Source of the DNA: Paenibacillus monticola | Lineage (GTDB): Bacteria > Bacillota > Bacilli > Paenibacillales > Paenibacillaceae | Length of the DNA stretch: 64,000 bases | Assembly: GCF_009664975.1 (NCBI RefSeq) | Contig: NZ_WJXB01000002.1 | Span: 806,001 to 870,000, forward strand | Direction of reading: 5' to 3' | Shown here: positions 53,235 through 60,275 of the stretch, one piece after another | Position numbering within the stretch: the first letter of the stretch is position 1 | Layout of the letters: every line of letters starts with the position of its first letter | Notes under the pieces: model-generated | Seen by the model: the letters and a program-made list of their open reading frames with translations, nothing else | Told to the model about the DNA's origin: nothing | Database searches by the model: none | Made by a program: the position numbers and the translations under genes

Positions 53235-54257
53235 CTAATTGTAGTAGGAAAGCGGCTTTGCTTCGACACCGTGTTTCAGAATCAATTCATCTAGTAGCGT
53301 TGCCCATTCCGGATCTACGGTGCACAGCTCTGGATGACCGTCAAACCAGGCAATGGTCTGCTTGACCCCTTCAGCAAAAGGGACAGTAGCTTGAAAGTCC
53401 GGCACCAAACGTTTAATCTTGCTATTATCAAATATACTACTCACTGATTTGTCACCAATAAGCCCGTCTGTTGTGTCAACTGAAGAATACGCAGCGATGA
53501 AGTCTGTAGAAATATGCACAACCTTAGGTACTTCTCCTGCGGCTTCCCCGATCGCTGTATAAATCTGATTCCAGTTCAAAACCTCGTCAGAAGTAATATG
53601 AACAGCTTCTCCGATCGCGTCCGGATGTCCCAGCAATCCGACAAACCCTTTGGCAAAATCCGAATTATGAGTCAGCGTCCACAAAGAGGTGCCATCACCA
53701 TGAATGACGAGGGGCAAACCCTTGCGAATACGGTCCACCAGTGCCCATGGATGCTCCCAACTGCTGAGTGACGCCGGTATCGCTGTATCTCCATAGGTAT
53801 GGGAAGGGCGAACAATGGTGACTGGGAAATCGCTGTTGCGGTATGCTTCCGTCAATAACTGTTCACAGGCAATTTTATCACGAGAATACTGCCAATAAGG
53901 ATTCTCGAGCGGTGTCTCTTCCGTAATGAGATAATTCCGCTGTGGCTTCTGGTAGGCAGAGGCGGAGCTGATATAAATATACTGCTTCGTTTTGCCCGTA
54001 AAGAGTTCAATATCTGTCAGCACATGATCAGGCGTGAATGCTATCCAGTCAACGACAACATCGAACTCATATTCCCTCAGCGCTTCTGCAGACTCTGCCT
54101 GATTGCGGATATCGCCCCTGATTACCTTCGCACCTTCCGGTACGAACTCGTCACGCTGGCCTCTATTAAATAAATACAGCTCAATCCCGCGTTCCACGGC
54201 TAGCCGTGATACAGCCTGGCTGATCAGTCCCGTGCCGCCGATAAATAATACCTTCAT
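53235..54257 (-). CDS. NAD-dependent epimerase/dehydratase (extended SDR)
   Basis: 340 residues. MKVLFIGGTGLISQAVSRLA is the Rossmann GxxGxxxx start, and YIYISSASAYQKP plus the YSRDKIACEQ Tyr-x3-Lys catalytic pair identify an extended short-chain dehydrogenase. The C-terminal part (VPFAEGVKQTIAWFDGHPEL) is the usual substrate-binding region of sugar epimerases. Likely substrate is a nucleotide sugar or a small sugar/aldehyde; not resolved. It overlaps the upstream SDR gene by 4 bases, so they are co-expressed. Confidence 0.87.
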   Translation of the reverse strand: MKVLFIGGTGLISQAVSRLAVERGIELYLFNRGQRDEFVPEGAKVIRGDIRNQAESAEALREYEFDVVVDWIAFTPDHVLTDIELFTGKTKQYIYISSASAYQKPQRNYLITEETPLENPYWQYSRDKIACEQLLTEAYRNSDFPVTIVRPSHTYGDTAIPASLSSWEHPWALVDRIRKGLPLVIHGDGTSLWTLTHNSDFAKGFVGLLGHPDAIGEAVHITSDEVLNWNQIYTAIGEAAGEVPKVVHISTDFIAAYSSVDTTDGLIGDKSVSSIFDNSKIKRLVPDFQATVPFAEGVKQTIAWFDGHPELCTVDPEWATLLDELILKHGVEAKPLSYYN

Positions 54258-55111
54258 GCTTCACTCTCCTTAACATAATCCCGCCAAACATGCTTAGGCT
54301 GCCAGTTCAGCAGCTTCTTGGCTTTCGCATTGCTGAGCAGCGTCTCATGACCTTCAAATGGCTGACGGAAATCCGTCACTTCTGGAAAGCGTGCGGCCAT
54401 TAAATCCCGGCTGGAAACCGCCATGCTTGTATCGTCCGCCGCTATATTAAGTGCTACAGAACCCAGCCCTTCGGCTTCAATTGCCAACTGGCAAGCCTCT
54501 GCAACATCCCTTGTATCGATGTAGCTCCACAGAATCCGATCACGCTGCTCAGGATCATGAATAAAGGACGAAAAACGTTCATAAGCCGACGGATCAATTA
54601 CATTTCCAATTCTGAGCGAAACTACCTGCATGCCCGATCTGCGGTGGAACATATCTGCTGTTTGTTCATTCACGATTTTGGACAGACCATAACTATCTTG
54701 AGGCAATTGAGGATGATCCTCATCAACCGGGACATATTGTGGCCCGAAACGATTGACTGCAAATACAATCCCGTAGGAAGATTCACTGGAAGCGATAACC
54801 GCTTTGCGAATACCGAGACCTGCAGCTGCCTCCAAAATATGATAAGTCGACATGACATTATTCTGGAATGTGACTTCGTTAGTCTTGATATGGGCGGCCG
54901 GAATGGCAGCCAAATGCACCACTGCATCGGCACCTGCCAGTACACCATACACTTCACCCAAATTATTCAAATCAGCAATGAGGGTATGGCAGAGCGGCTC
55001 AGCAGGTTTTTGCGTATCAACATTTACAACCTCATAGCCCTGCTCTACAAAATGCCGCACTACCCATTTACCCAACATTCCGCTTCCGCCAGTAATAACA
55101 ACCTTAGCCAT
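54254..55111 (-). CDS. NAD(P)-dependent epimerase/dehydratase (extended SDR)
   Basis: About 285 residues. MAKVVITGGSGMLGKWVVRH is the dinucleotide motif; VVHLAAIPA and DSYGLSKIVNEQ (Tyr-x3-Lys) follow, with SSESSYG before them supplying the serine. C-terminal NAKAKKLLNWQPKHVWRDYV is typical of sugar epimerases. ATG 55111 follows AAGGAG at 9 bases; an ATG two codons earlier has a 3-base spacing. It follows the aldo/keto reductase gene by about 30 bp, giving a three-gene set for oxidoreductive sugar or aldehyde conversion. Confidence 0.87.
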   Translation of the reverse strand: MAKVVITGGSGMLGKWVVRHFVEQGYEVVNVDTQKPAEPLCHTLIADLNNLGEVYGVLAGADAVVHLAAIPAAHIKTNEVTFQNNVMSTYHILEAAAGLGIRKAVIASSESSYGIVFAVNRFGPQYVPVDEDHPQLPQDSYGLSKIVNEQTADMFHRRSGMQVVSLRIGNVIDPSAYERFSSFIHDPEQRDRILWSYIDTRDVAEACQLAIEAEGLGSVALNIAADDTSMAVSSRDLMAARFPEVTDFRQPFEGHETLLSNAKAKKLLNWQPKHVWRDYVKESEA

Positions 55112-55141
55112 GTTCATATTCTCCTTTTAGTAAGCAGCCCC

Positions 55142-56104
55142 TTATCTGGCCCGCTCTCCGTCAGACTCTGTAATAATACCCTCAATCCGCTTGAGGACAT
55201 CATCGGTAAGCTCAATTCCAGAAGCCAGAACATTCTCCTCCACCTGCTGCGGCCGGCTTGCACCCACAAGTGCACTGGCTACATTCGGCTGACGCAAGAT
55301 CCAAGCCAAGGCCAGATTCCCGACTGAAATATCCAGTTCAGCTGCAATTGAACCCAATTGGCGGACTTTTTCAATCTTCTCTTCTGTAATGCCTTTGCGC
55401 ATCCAATCCAGCTTAGCCGCACGGCTATCTGCAGGAATATCAGCTATGGAGCTATATTTACCAGTCAGTAATCCTTGCGCCAGCGGGGAGAACACAACCT
55501 GTCCAATACCCTTCCGCTGCCCAAGCGGAATAATCTCTTTCTCGATATAACGCTCGAACATATTATAAATAGGCTGATTGACGACAATGTGATCAAGCAG
55601 ATAACGATCCGCTACAGCCAGCGCTTCCGCCATTTGTGCTGCAGTCCATTCACTAACACCAATGTAATATACTTTGCCTTGGCGAACCAGATCATCCAGT
55701 GCACGCAAAGTCTCCTCTATCGGAGTCTCCGTATCATAACGGTGGCAATAGAGAATATCCACATAATCTTCTCCAAGCCGCTTTAAGCTGGCATGACACT
55801 GCTCCGTAATATGCTTGCGGGAAAGCCCGCGATCATTCGGTCCTTCACCCATATCACCATATACTTTTGTTGCCAGAACATAAGACTCGCGTGGATATCC
55901 ACGTAGTGTCTCACCAAGTACTTTTTCCGCGGCACCCTTCTCATATACATTAGCTGTATCAAAAAAATTAATACCTAATTCGTAAGCGGTTTCAATGGCT
56001 TTGACAGCATTCTCCTTCTCTACATATCCTCCGTATGTCAGCCAGCTGCCTAAGCTGATTTCACTAACTTTAAGACCGGTTCCACCTAGTCTGCGATATT
56101 TCAT
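55142..56104 (-). CDS. Aldo/keto reductase
   Basis: 320 residues, NADPH-dependent (beta/alpha)8 barrel, similar to YhdN and Kv-beta-type reductases. Catalytic tetrad: Asp49 and Tyr54 in FFDTANVYEKG, Lys80 in VLATKV, His121 in ILYCHRYD. The C-terminal NADP-binding loop is ALVGASRPQQVEEN. ATG 56104 has GAGGAG 8 bases upstream, giving MKYRRLGGTGLKVSEISLG; a TTG 6 codons earlier is inside the site. It is divergent from an HxlR regulator whose palindrome lies between, so its expression is likely redox- or aldehyde-controlled. Confidence 0.92.
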   Translation of the reverse strand: MKYRRLGGTGLKVSEISLGSWLTYGGYVEKENAVKAIETAYELGINFFDTANVYEKGAAEKVLGETLRGYPRESYVLATKVYGDMGEGPNDRGLSRKHITEQCHASLKRLGEDYVDILYCHRYDTETPIEETLRALDDLVRQGKVYYIGVSEWTAAQMAEALAVADRYLLDHIVVNQPIYNMFERYIEKEIIPLGQRKGIGQVVFSPLAQGLLTGKYSSIADIPADSRAAKLDWMRKGITEEKIEKVRQLGSIAAELDISVGNLALAWILRQPNVASALVGASRPQQVEENVLASGIELTDDVLKRIEGIITESDGERAR

Positions 56105-56232
56105 TAGTATTGCTCCTCTCAATATCCTACTGTTATCATTAGTAGGGTTGCTTCAAGCTCATATTCATTCTAGAATAGTTTGTATATAATAGAAAGAAGT
56201 GAAAAATAGTTTATTATATGATCCCAAATATA

Positions 56233-56256
56233 GTTGCTATACTCAAGTATAGCAAC
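56233..56256. promoter_or_regulatory. Perfect palindromic operator between the aldo/keto reductase and hxlR genes
   Basis: GTTGCTATACT (56233-56243) and AGTATAGCAAC (56246-56256) form a perfect 11-bp inverted repeat with a 2-base spacer, 21 bp before the hxlR start. The TATACT half-sites resemble sites bound by HxlR-type regulators. Confidence 0.75.
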
Positions 56257-56277
56257 ATCGGAGCAGGAGGAGATTCC

Positions 56278-56622
56278 TTGAACACGGCTAAATCTGCCAG
56301 TAATTATATCCCGAAGAGTCCGGTTATTATTGAATGTAATGTGGAAAAAACACTAAATGTGCTGGGTGGAAAATGGGCTTTCCTCGTTCTGCGGGAATTG
56401 TTCGACGGAACCCAGCGCTTCGGAGCGCTGCAACGCAAAATCACGAATGTCAGCCCTCGCGCTTTGACTACTACCCTCCGCCATCTGGAGGAGCAGGGCG
56501 TGCTCGAACGCCATGTTTTTCCCACAGTCCCAGTCACAGTAGAATATTCTTTAACGCCAAAAGGCGAGGATTTACACCAAATTCTGAAGGAAATGAAGCT
56601 GTGGTCAGCCAAATGGGCGTAA
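56278..56622 (+). CDS. HxlR-family transcriptional regulator
   Basis: 114 residues. The core IIECNVEKTLNVLGGKWAFLVLRELFDG starts with the N-terminal cysteine typical of this redox-sensing family (as in YodB and HypR), followed by the winged-helix FGALQRKITNVSPRALTTTLRHLEEQGVLER. The TTG at 56278 follows AGGAGGAG by 5 bases. An upstream in-frame ATG (56218) would place the palindromic operator inside the coding region and is rejected. Likely it represses itself and the divergent aldo/keto reductase and SDR operon and is released by thiol-reactive electrophiles. Confidence 0.88.
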   Translation: MNTAKSASNYIPKSPVIIECNVEKTLNVLGGKWAFLVLRELFDGTQRFGALQRKITNVSPRALTTTLRHLEEQGVLERHVFPTVPVTVEYSLTPKGEDLHQILKEMKLWSAKWA

Positions 56623-56656
56623 CTGCTGCTATCCTATTTTTTTAATATTTTTCAAA

Positions 56657-56708
56657 AAAAACCCCCTCGAGTAACAGTAACTTATACCGTTAACTCAAGG
56701 GGGTTTTT
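56657..56708. terminator. Terminator after the hxlR gene
   Basis: AACCCCC and GGGGGTT form the stem, extended by GAGT/ACTC and GTTA/TAAC pairs (imperfect), with poly-A before and five T after. Confidence 0.85.
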
Positions 56709-56783
56709 CGATATAAAATGATGAAAGGGGAGATCTGACCTTATTTCTTTTTACCCTTTAAAATTCTGAAACAGGATGGAAAA

Positions 56784-56942
56784 ATGCCTACCGTTACCAG
56801 ACGTATTGTCTTCTATGAACTAATGCTTCCCATTATGGAAGCCCGTTACGGATTTATTGATCCAAAAGGACAATTCGCAACGATAGGGCAACAAGGCATG
56901 GAACTCAATCAATTCTTCGAAATTGATGAAGAACAGAAGTGA
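56784..56942 (+). CDS. 52-residue open frame, unknown
   Basis: ATG to TGA without interruption, with CAGGATGG upstream. It starts MPTVTRRIVFYELMLPIME and goes on with ARYGFIDPKGQFATIGQQG. The stretch RYGFIDPKGQFATI resembles one WG-type repeat (GFIDxxGxF), so this may be a small protein or the remnant of a repeat protein. No relative is recognised. It lies between convergent terminator and siderophore-binding gene. Confidence 0.35.
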   Translation: MPTVTRRIVFYELMLPIMEARYGFIDPKGQFATIGQQGMELNQFFEIDEEQK

Positions 56943-56992
56943 ATTTCTATATTTTACAGCTAGAGAAAATAGTCACTATATTTACTGTATGC

Positions 56993-58006
56993 TTACTGGG
57001 TTAACCAGTCTGCCAATTCTTCGGTCTGAGAGAGCACAGCAATCGGATCATAATACCAGGAACGCTCTTCTTTCCATACATAGAGATGACCATTCTTGAC
57101 AGCCGGCAGGCTACTCCAGATCGCAGTGGTTTTATAATCCTCTGCAGTCAGCGTATTGGAGGTCATAATGATATAATCCCCTGCATATTTGGCGAGGGTT
57201 TCGGTGGATATTTCCGCCCACTGCTTCTCCATAATTTCCGCTGCGATCGCTGAGGGTGGCTTACGGCCAAGTGCCTGATAAACGGGCTGACCTCCGCGGC
57301 CGAAATTATCACCATACACCCAAATGGATTTGCCACCGTCCTCCATAATCGAGAATGTAGCGTCAGCCGGAATAACCTTGTCCACTTTGGCTTTGGCAAC
57401 GGCAATACGCTGGTCATATTCGCTGAGCCAAGCTTTCGCTTCAGCTTCCTTACCCAGCAGATTGCCGAAATAGGTTAATTCTTCGTGGGCATCTTTCAGA
57501 TCTCCATAAGGAACAATGATCGTAGGGGCAATTTTGCTTAATGTTTCGTAACTTTCCGCTTGGCCTGAAATAATTAAGTCAGGAGAAAGGGTGATAATCG
57601 CTTCTGGTGACATCTTTCCGTATTCCCCGGTGTCCTGGACACCTATCAGTGCTTCTTTGAAATACATATTCTGCAACGTGAGTCCAGGAGCTCCTACAGG
57701 AATTGTACCCAGCGCAATTAGGCTGCCAAGGTATTCCTCTGCAACAATACGCTTGGGCTGTGTTGGGATTTCGATTTCCCCATTTACGGTGGTTACGGTT
57801 TTAAATTCAGGAAGCGAGGCAGTCGCCGTGGGCAGGCTAGTTTCAGCAGGCATCTGAGTTGTTGTTGCTATGCTGTTAGTCTCACCCGCTGTGTTTCTGG
57901 CAGAATTGGAATTTCCGCAGGCCGAGGCTACTACTGTCAATATTAACAGCAGAGGGAGTGCGAGCCATCTTGTCCGCTTCTTGCTATTCCGTTGTAAATT
58001 AGACAA
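56993..58006 (-). CDS. Iron-siderophore ABC transporter substrate-binding lipoprotein
   Basis: 337 residues, FhuD/FeuA-type (cluster A, helical backbone) binding protein for a ferric siderophore. The signal peptide ends ASAC with Cys30 lipidated, then a Ser/Thr-rich spacer. The mature part has EIEIPTQPKRIVAEEYLGSL, SPEAIITLSPDLIISG, KIAPTIIVPYGDL and YDPIAVLSQTEELADWL. A Fur box lies 20-40 bp upstream of the ATG, so expression is iron-repressed. The permeases and ATPase are not in this window; the AraC-type regulator with a similar sensor domain lies just upstream on the same strand. Confidence 0.92.
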   Translation of the reverse strand: MSNLQRNSKKRTRWLALPLLLILTVVASACGNSNSARNTAGETNSIATTTQMPAETSLPTATASLPEFKTVTTVNGEIEIPTQPKRIVAEEYLGSLIALGTIPVGAPGLTLQNMYFKEALIGVQDTGEYGKMSPEAIITLSPDLIISGQAESYETLSKIAPTIIVPYGDLKDAHEELTYFGNLLGKEAEAKAWLSEYDQRIAVAKAKVDKVIPADATFSIMEDGGKSIWVYGDNFGRGGQPVYQALGRKPPSAIAAEIMEKQWAEISTETLAKYAGDYIIMTSNTLTAEDYKTTAIWSSLPAVKNGHLYVWKEERSWYYDPIAVLSQTEELADWLTQ

Positions 58007-58025
58007 CTTGTATTCCTCCTATGTA

Positions 58026-58047
58026 TAATGATTATCATTCTCATTAT
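58026..58047 (-). promoter_or_regulatory. Fur box upstream of the siderophore-binding protein gene
   Basis: AATGAT, T, ATCATT (58027-58039) is a 6-1-6 palindrome and continues into CTCATTAT, which fits overlapping 7-1-7 Fur sites. It lies 21 bp before the start. Confidence 0.75.
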
Positions 58048-58099
58048 AACTTTACAGGCTTCACTTGATAAATACTATGGCTTAGAGTGATCTTCTCCT

Positions 58100-58137
58100 A
58101 TGCAGTTTTATGATATTAATGCAGTTTTATGATATTA
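58100..58137. repeat. 19-bp tandem duplication over the araC-type gene stop
   Basis: ATGCAGTTTTATGATATTA occurs at 58100-58118 and again at 58119-58137. The stop of the regulator lies inside the second copy, so the duplication itself does not lengthen the protein. Confidence 0.85.
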
Positions 58138-59719
58138 ATGCACTTAACAGTACATGAAGCTGAGCTTGCGAGGACATCGGGTCAAAACCATAGAACAAAT
58201 CCGATTGGTTCAGGACATACACATGGTTGCTGCGGGCCGCCTCAAGCTGTAGCCATGAAGGACTATGGAACAGATCGTATAGACGTTTCTTTCCTTCAAT
58301 AGAAGACGGAATTCCAGTAATAAAAATATGATCAGCCGGATAGGCTGTAATTTCCTCAATCGTTGTCTCAATATAACCCCTAGCTACAATTCCCTGCTCA
58401 ATAAGTATTGAAGGTGGTTTAAAGCCAAGGTCTCCATATAGAATCTGGCACCCTCGTCCATAACTGCTGCTGAAGCAGTAAGCACAACGGGAACTGACCT
58501 CCCAAACAATAGCAGTTCCTCTTGAACCTAGGCACTGGTTTAGCTGCACATTGGCGCTATCGCAGAGCTCGTCGTAGTAAATTAGCCATTCCTCTGCTCT
58601 CCGCTGGCGGTCGACCACCTCAGCAATTAAACAGAATTGTTCGCGCCAGCTCATTTGCATAAAGGGCAACTCAATTACCGGGGCGAGTGAGAGCAGGTTC
58701 TTATTCTCAGCCTCCAGACTGTAACTGATGATAACATCTGGTTGCACGGAGGCTACGGAGTCGTAGAGGAAAGATGCGCTACTACTGCCAAGTCTAAGCT
58801 CCTGGGCAAAGGGGACTTGTTCCTGCTTCAGCGACCAGGCGGAATAAGCGCCTAAAGTGGGCCTAATCTGCAGCACCCGTAAGGTGGCGGTATGATTATA
58901 GTTCAAGGTCACGACCTTCTTGTTCTTCTGTTGGTAGGCCGTGGGCGAAATTCCAACGATCTGTTTGAACTTGCGGCTTAGATAGGTACCTTCCCCATAT
59001 CCAACTTCCAGAGCCAGGGTGGCCAAATTCGGTGCACCTGTCAGCAGGCGCTGCTGGGCTCTGCGTATCCGAAGCAATGTGAGGTAGGCATTGAAGGTTT
59101 GGCCTGTGTTTTTGCGAAAGGTACGTGAGAAATGCTCCGGACTAACACCAGCAAGACGAGCTACTTTCTCGCGGGTCAAATCTTCATTATAATGCGCATC
59201 TATATAGGAGAGCACTTGGTCAAACCAACTGCTGCCCGTTTGTTGCTTGCCATCCATTTCGTAGAATAGTTCAGCTATCAATTCTGTAAACAGCTGTTGG
59301 ACCGCAAGTGGCATACTACTTTTTGGCTCCATCCAAGCGCTGTAAAAGGCACTGGCCTGAGCCAAGATTTTAGATGAACATTCTTGAATCGGAATACTAT
59401 AATTCAACGGGCAAATGTCCGGTTGATGTGCTCCCAGATTAGAGTATTCGATCCAGATTCCCTGCAACTGGAGCTGGGGGTTTAGCTTCAGGCTGGTTGT
59501 TGCTATACAGGTCAATATGCTCCCGGCCGCAAGCTTATACTGCACGGCGTTCACATCGATATGGCCACTGCCACCCCAAACGATCATAAGGATCAATGAA
59601 TGAGACTGCTGCACATTTTTTTCTTGATTCACGGACAAGCCTGTAAGATTCTTCACACGTGAAGGGATGTAAAAAGGATGGGAAATGTGCTGCATTCCGT
59701 CAGAACTATGAGTAGGCAT
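58127..59719 (-). CDS. AraC-type regulator fused to a siderophore-binding domain (Btr-like)
   Basis: 530 residues in three parts: an N-terminal cupin-like arm (about 1-150), an AraC HTH domain (about 164-270; YIDAHYNEDLTREKVARLAG and GYGEGTYLSRKFKQIVGISP), and a C-terminal domain of the cluster A binding-protein fold (about 275-530; SVQPDVIISYSLEAENKNLL and SLAPVIELPF). This is the layout of Btr of B. subtilis, which binds bacillibactin and activates the feu uptake genes. Here it is the cytoplasmic sensor for the siderophore imported by the neighbouring system, and likely activates 56993-58006. A perfect Fur box precedes it. Confidence 0.9.
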   Translation of the reverse strand: MPTHSSDGMQHISHPFYIPSRVKNLTGLSVNQEKNVQQSHSLILMIVWGGSGHIDVNAVQYKLAAGSILTCIATTSLKLNPQLQLQGIWIEYSNLGAHQPDICPLNYSIPIQECSSKILAQASAFYSAWMEPKSSMPLAVQQLFTELIAELFYEMDGKQQTGSSWFDQVLSYIDAHYNEDLTREKVARLAGVSPEHFSRTFRKNTGQTFNAYLTLLRIRRAQQRLLTGAPNLATLALEVGYGEGTYLSRKFKQIVGISPTAYQQKNKKVVTLNYNHTATLRVLQIRPTLGAYSAWSLKQEQVPFAQELRLGSSSASFLYDSVASVQPDVIISYSLEAENKNLLSLAPVIELPFMQMSWREQFCLIAEVVDRQRRAEEWLIYYDELCDSANVQLNQCLGSRGTAIVWEVSSRCAYCFSSSYGRGCQILYGDLGFKPPSILIEQGIVARGYIETTIEEITAYPADHIFITGIPSSIEGKKRLYDLFHSPSWLQLEAARSNHVYVLNQSDLFYGFDPMSSQAQLHVLLSALIS

Positions 59720-59743
59720 AGGCTTAAGTCTCTCTTCCTTGGT

Positions 59744-59758
59744 TGATAATCATTATCA
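59744..59758 (-). promoter_or_regulatory. Perfect Fur box
   Basis: TGATAAT, C, ATTATCA is an exact 7-1-7 palindrome, 25-39 bp upstream of the regulator start. Confidence 0.88.
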
Positions 59759-59859
59759 GCCAAGTATATCAGTCTTTCTTTCGATTGACGATAAGCTTCA
59801 TCTTTAGATTACAATAAATAATATCGGTCATACACTTCATAATCCGACAACCACCTATA

Positions 59860-60115
59860 TCAGATACCTAAATTTAGATGGGTCTCAGATTGATTTTCAT
59901 TAATCAATAGTGATTGCTTAAAGTATATTTCAGCTTGTTCATATTCTTCATCTTGAAAATAATATAATCCCATATAGAACAGTGCATTCTCAATCTGATT
60001 GTTTATTTCCAAGGCTCTTGTGAAATATTTGAAAGCTTCCTCTTTTCTTCCCAGCTTTAATAAGACTCTACTTAAATTAAAGACAGGTCTCTCCCAATCT
60101 GGTTGTGTAACAACC
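59860..60115 (-). pseudogene. Truncated TPR-repeat protein fragment
   Basis: Reading on the minus strand, the frame is open from a stop at about 60116 to a TGA at 59860-59862 but has no start. It gives FNLSRVLLKLGRKEEAFKYF, then RALEINNQIENALFYMGLYY and QDEEYEQAEIYFKQSLLINE: about two and a half tetratricopeptide repeats. The N-terminal part is missing and the junction is abrupt, so this is a remnant of a longer TPR protein. Confidence 0.8.
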
Positions 60116-60197
60116 TATGTAATTTAGACAGTCTGAATTGGGATGGAGAGAGGCTTTCTCACTCTTTTCTGATAGTTAATCATACCCACAGCAAATA

Positions 60198-60231
60198 GGC
60201 TGCCCCAAATCTATAATAGCTTGGGACAGCC
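60198..60231 (-). terminator. Probable terminator after the SLH repeat protein
   Basis: GGCTGCCCCAA (60198-60208) and TTGGGACAGCC (60221-60231), one mismatch. The T-tail on the minus strand is weak. Confidence 0.6.
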
Positions 60232-60275
60232 CCCGAGACACTCTTTTTCTAATATGTGCTCCCTAATTTAGTTGT

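Noticed and set aside
56218..56277. Upstream ATG as the start of the HxlR gene
   Set aside because: It has no ribosome site and would include the perfect palindromic operator in the coding region.
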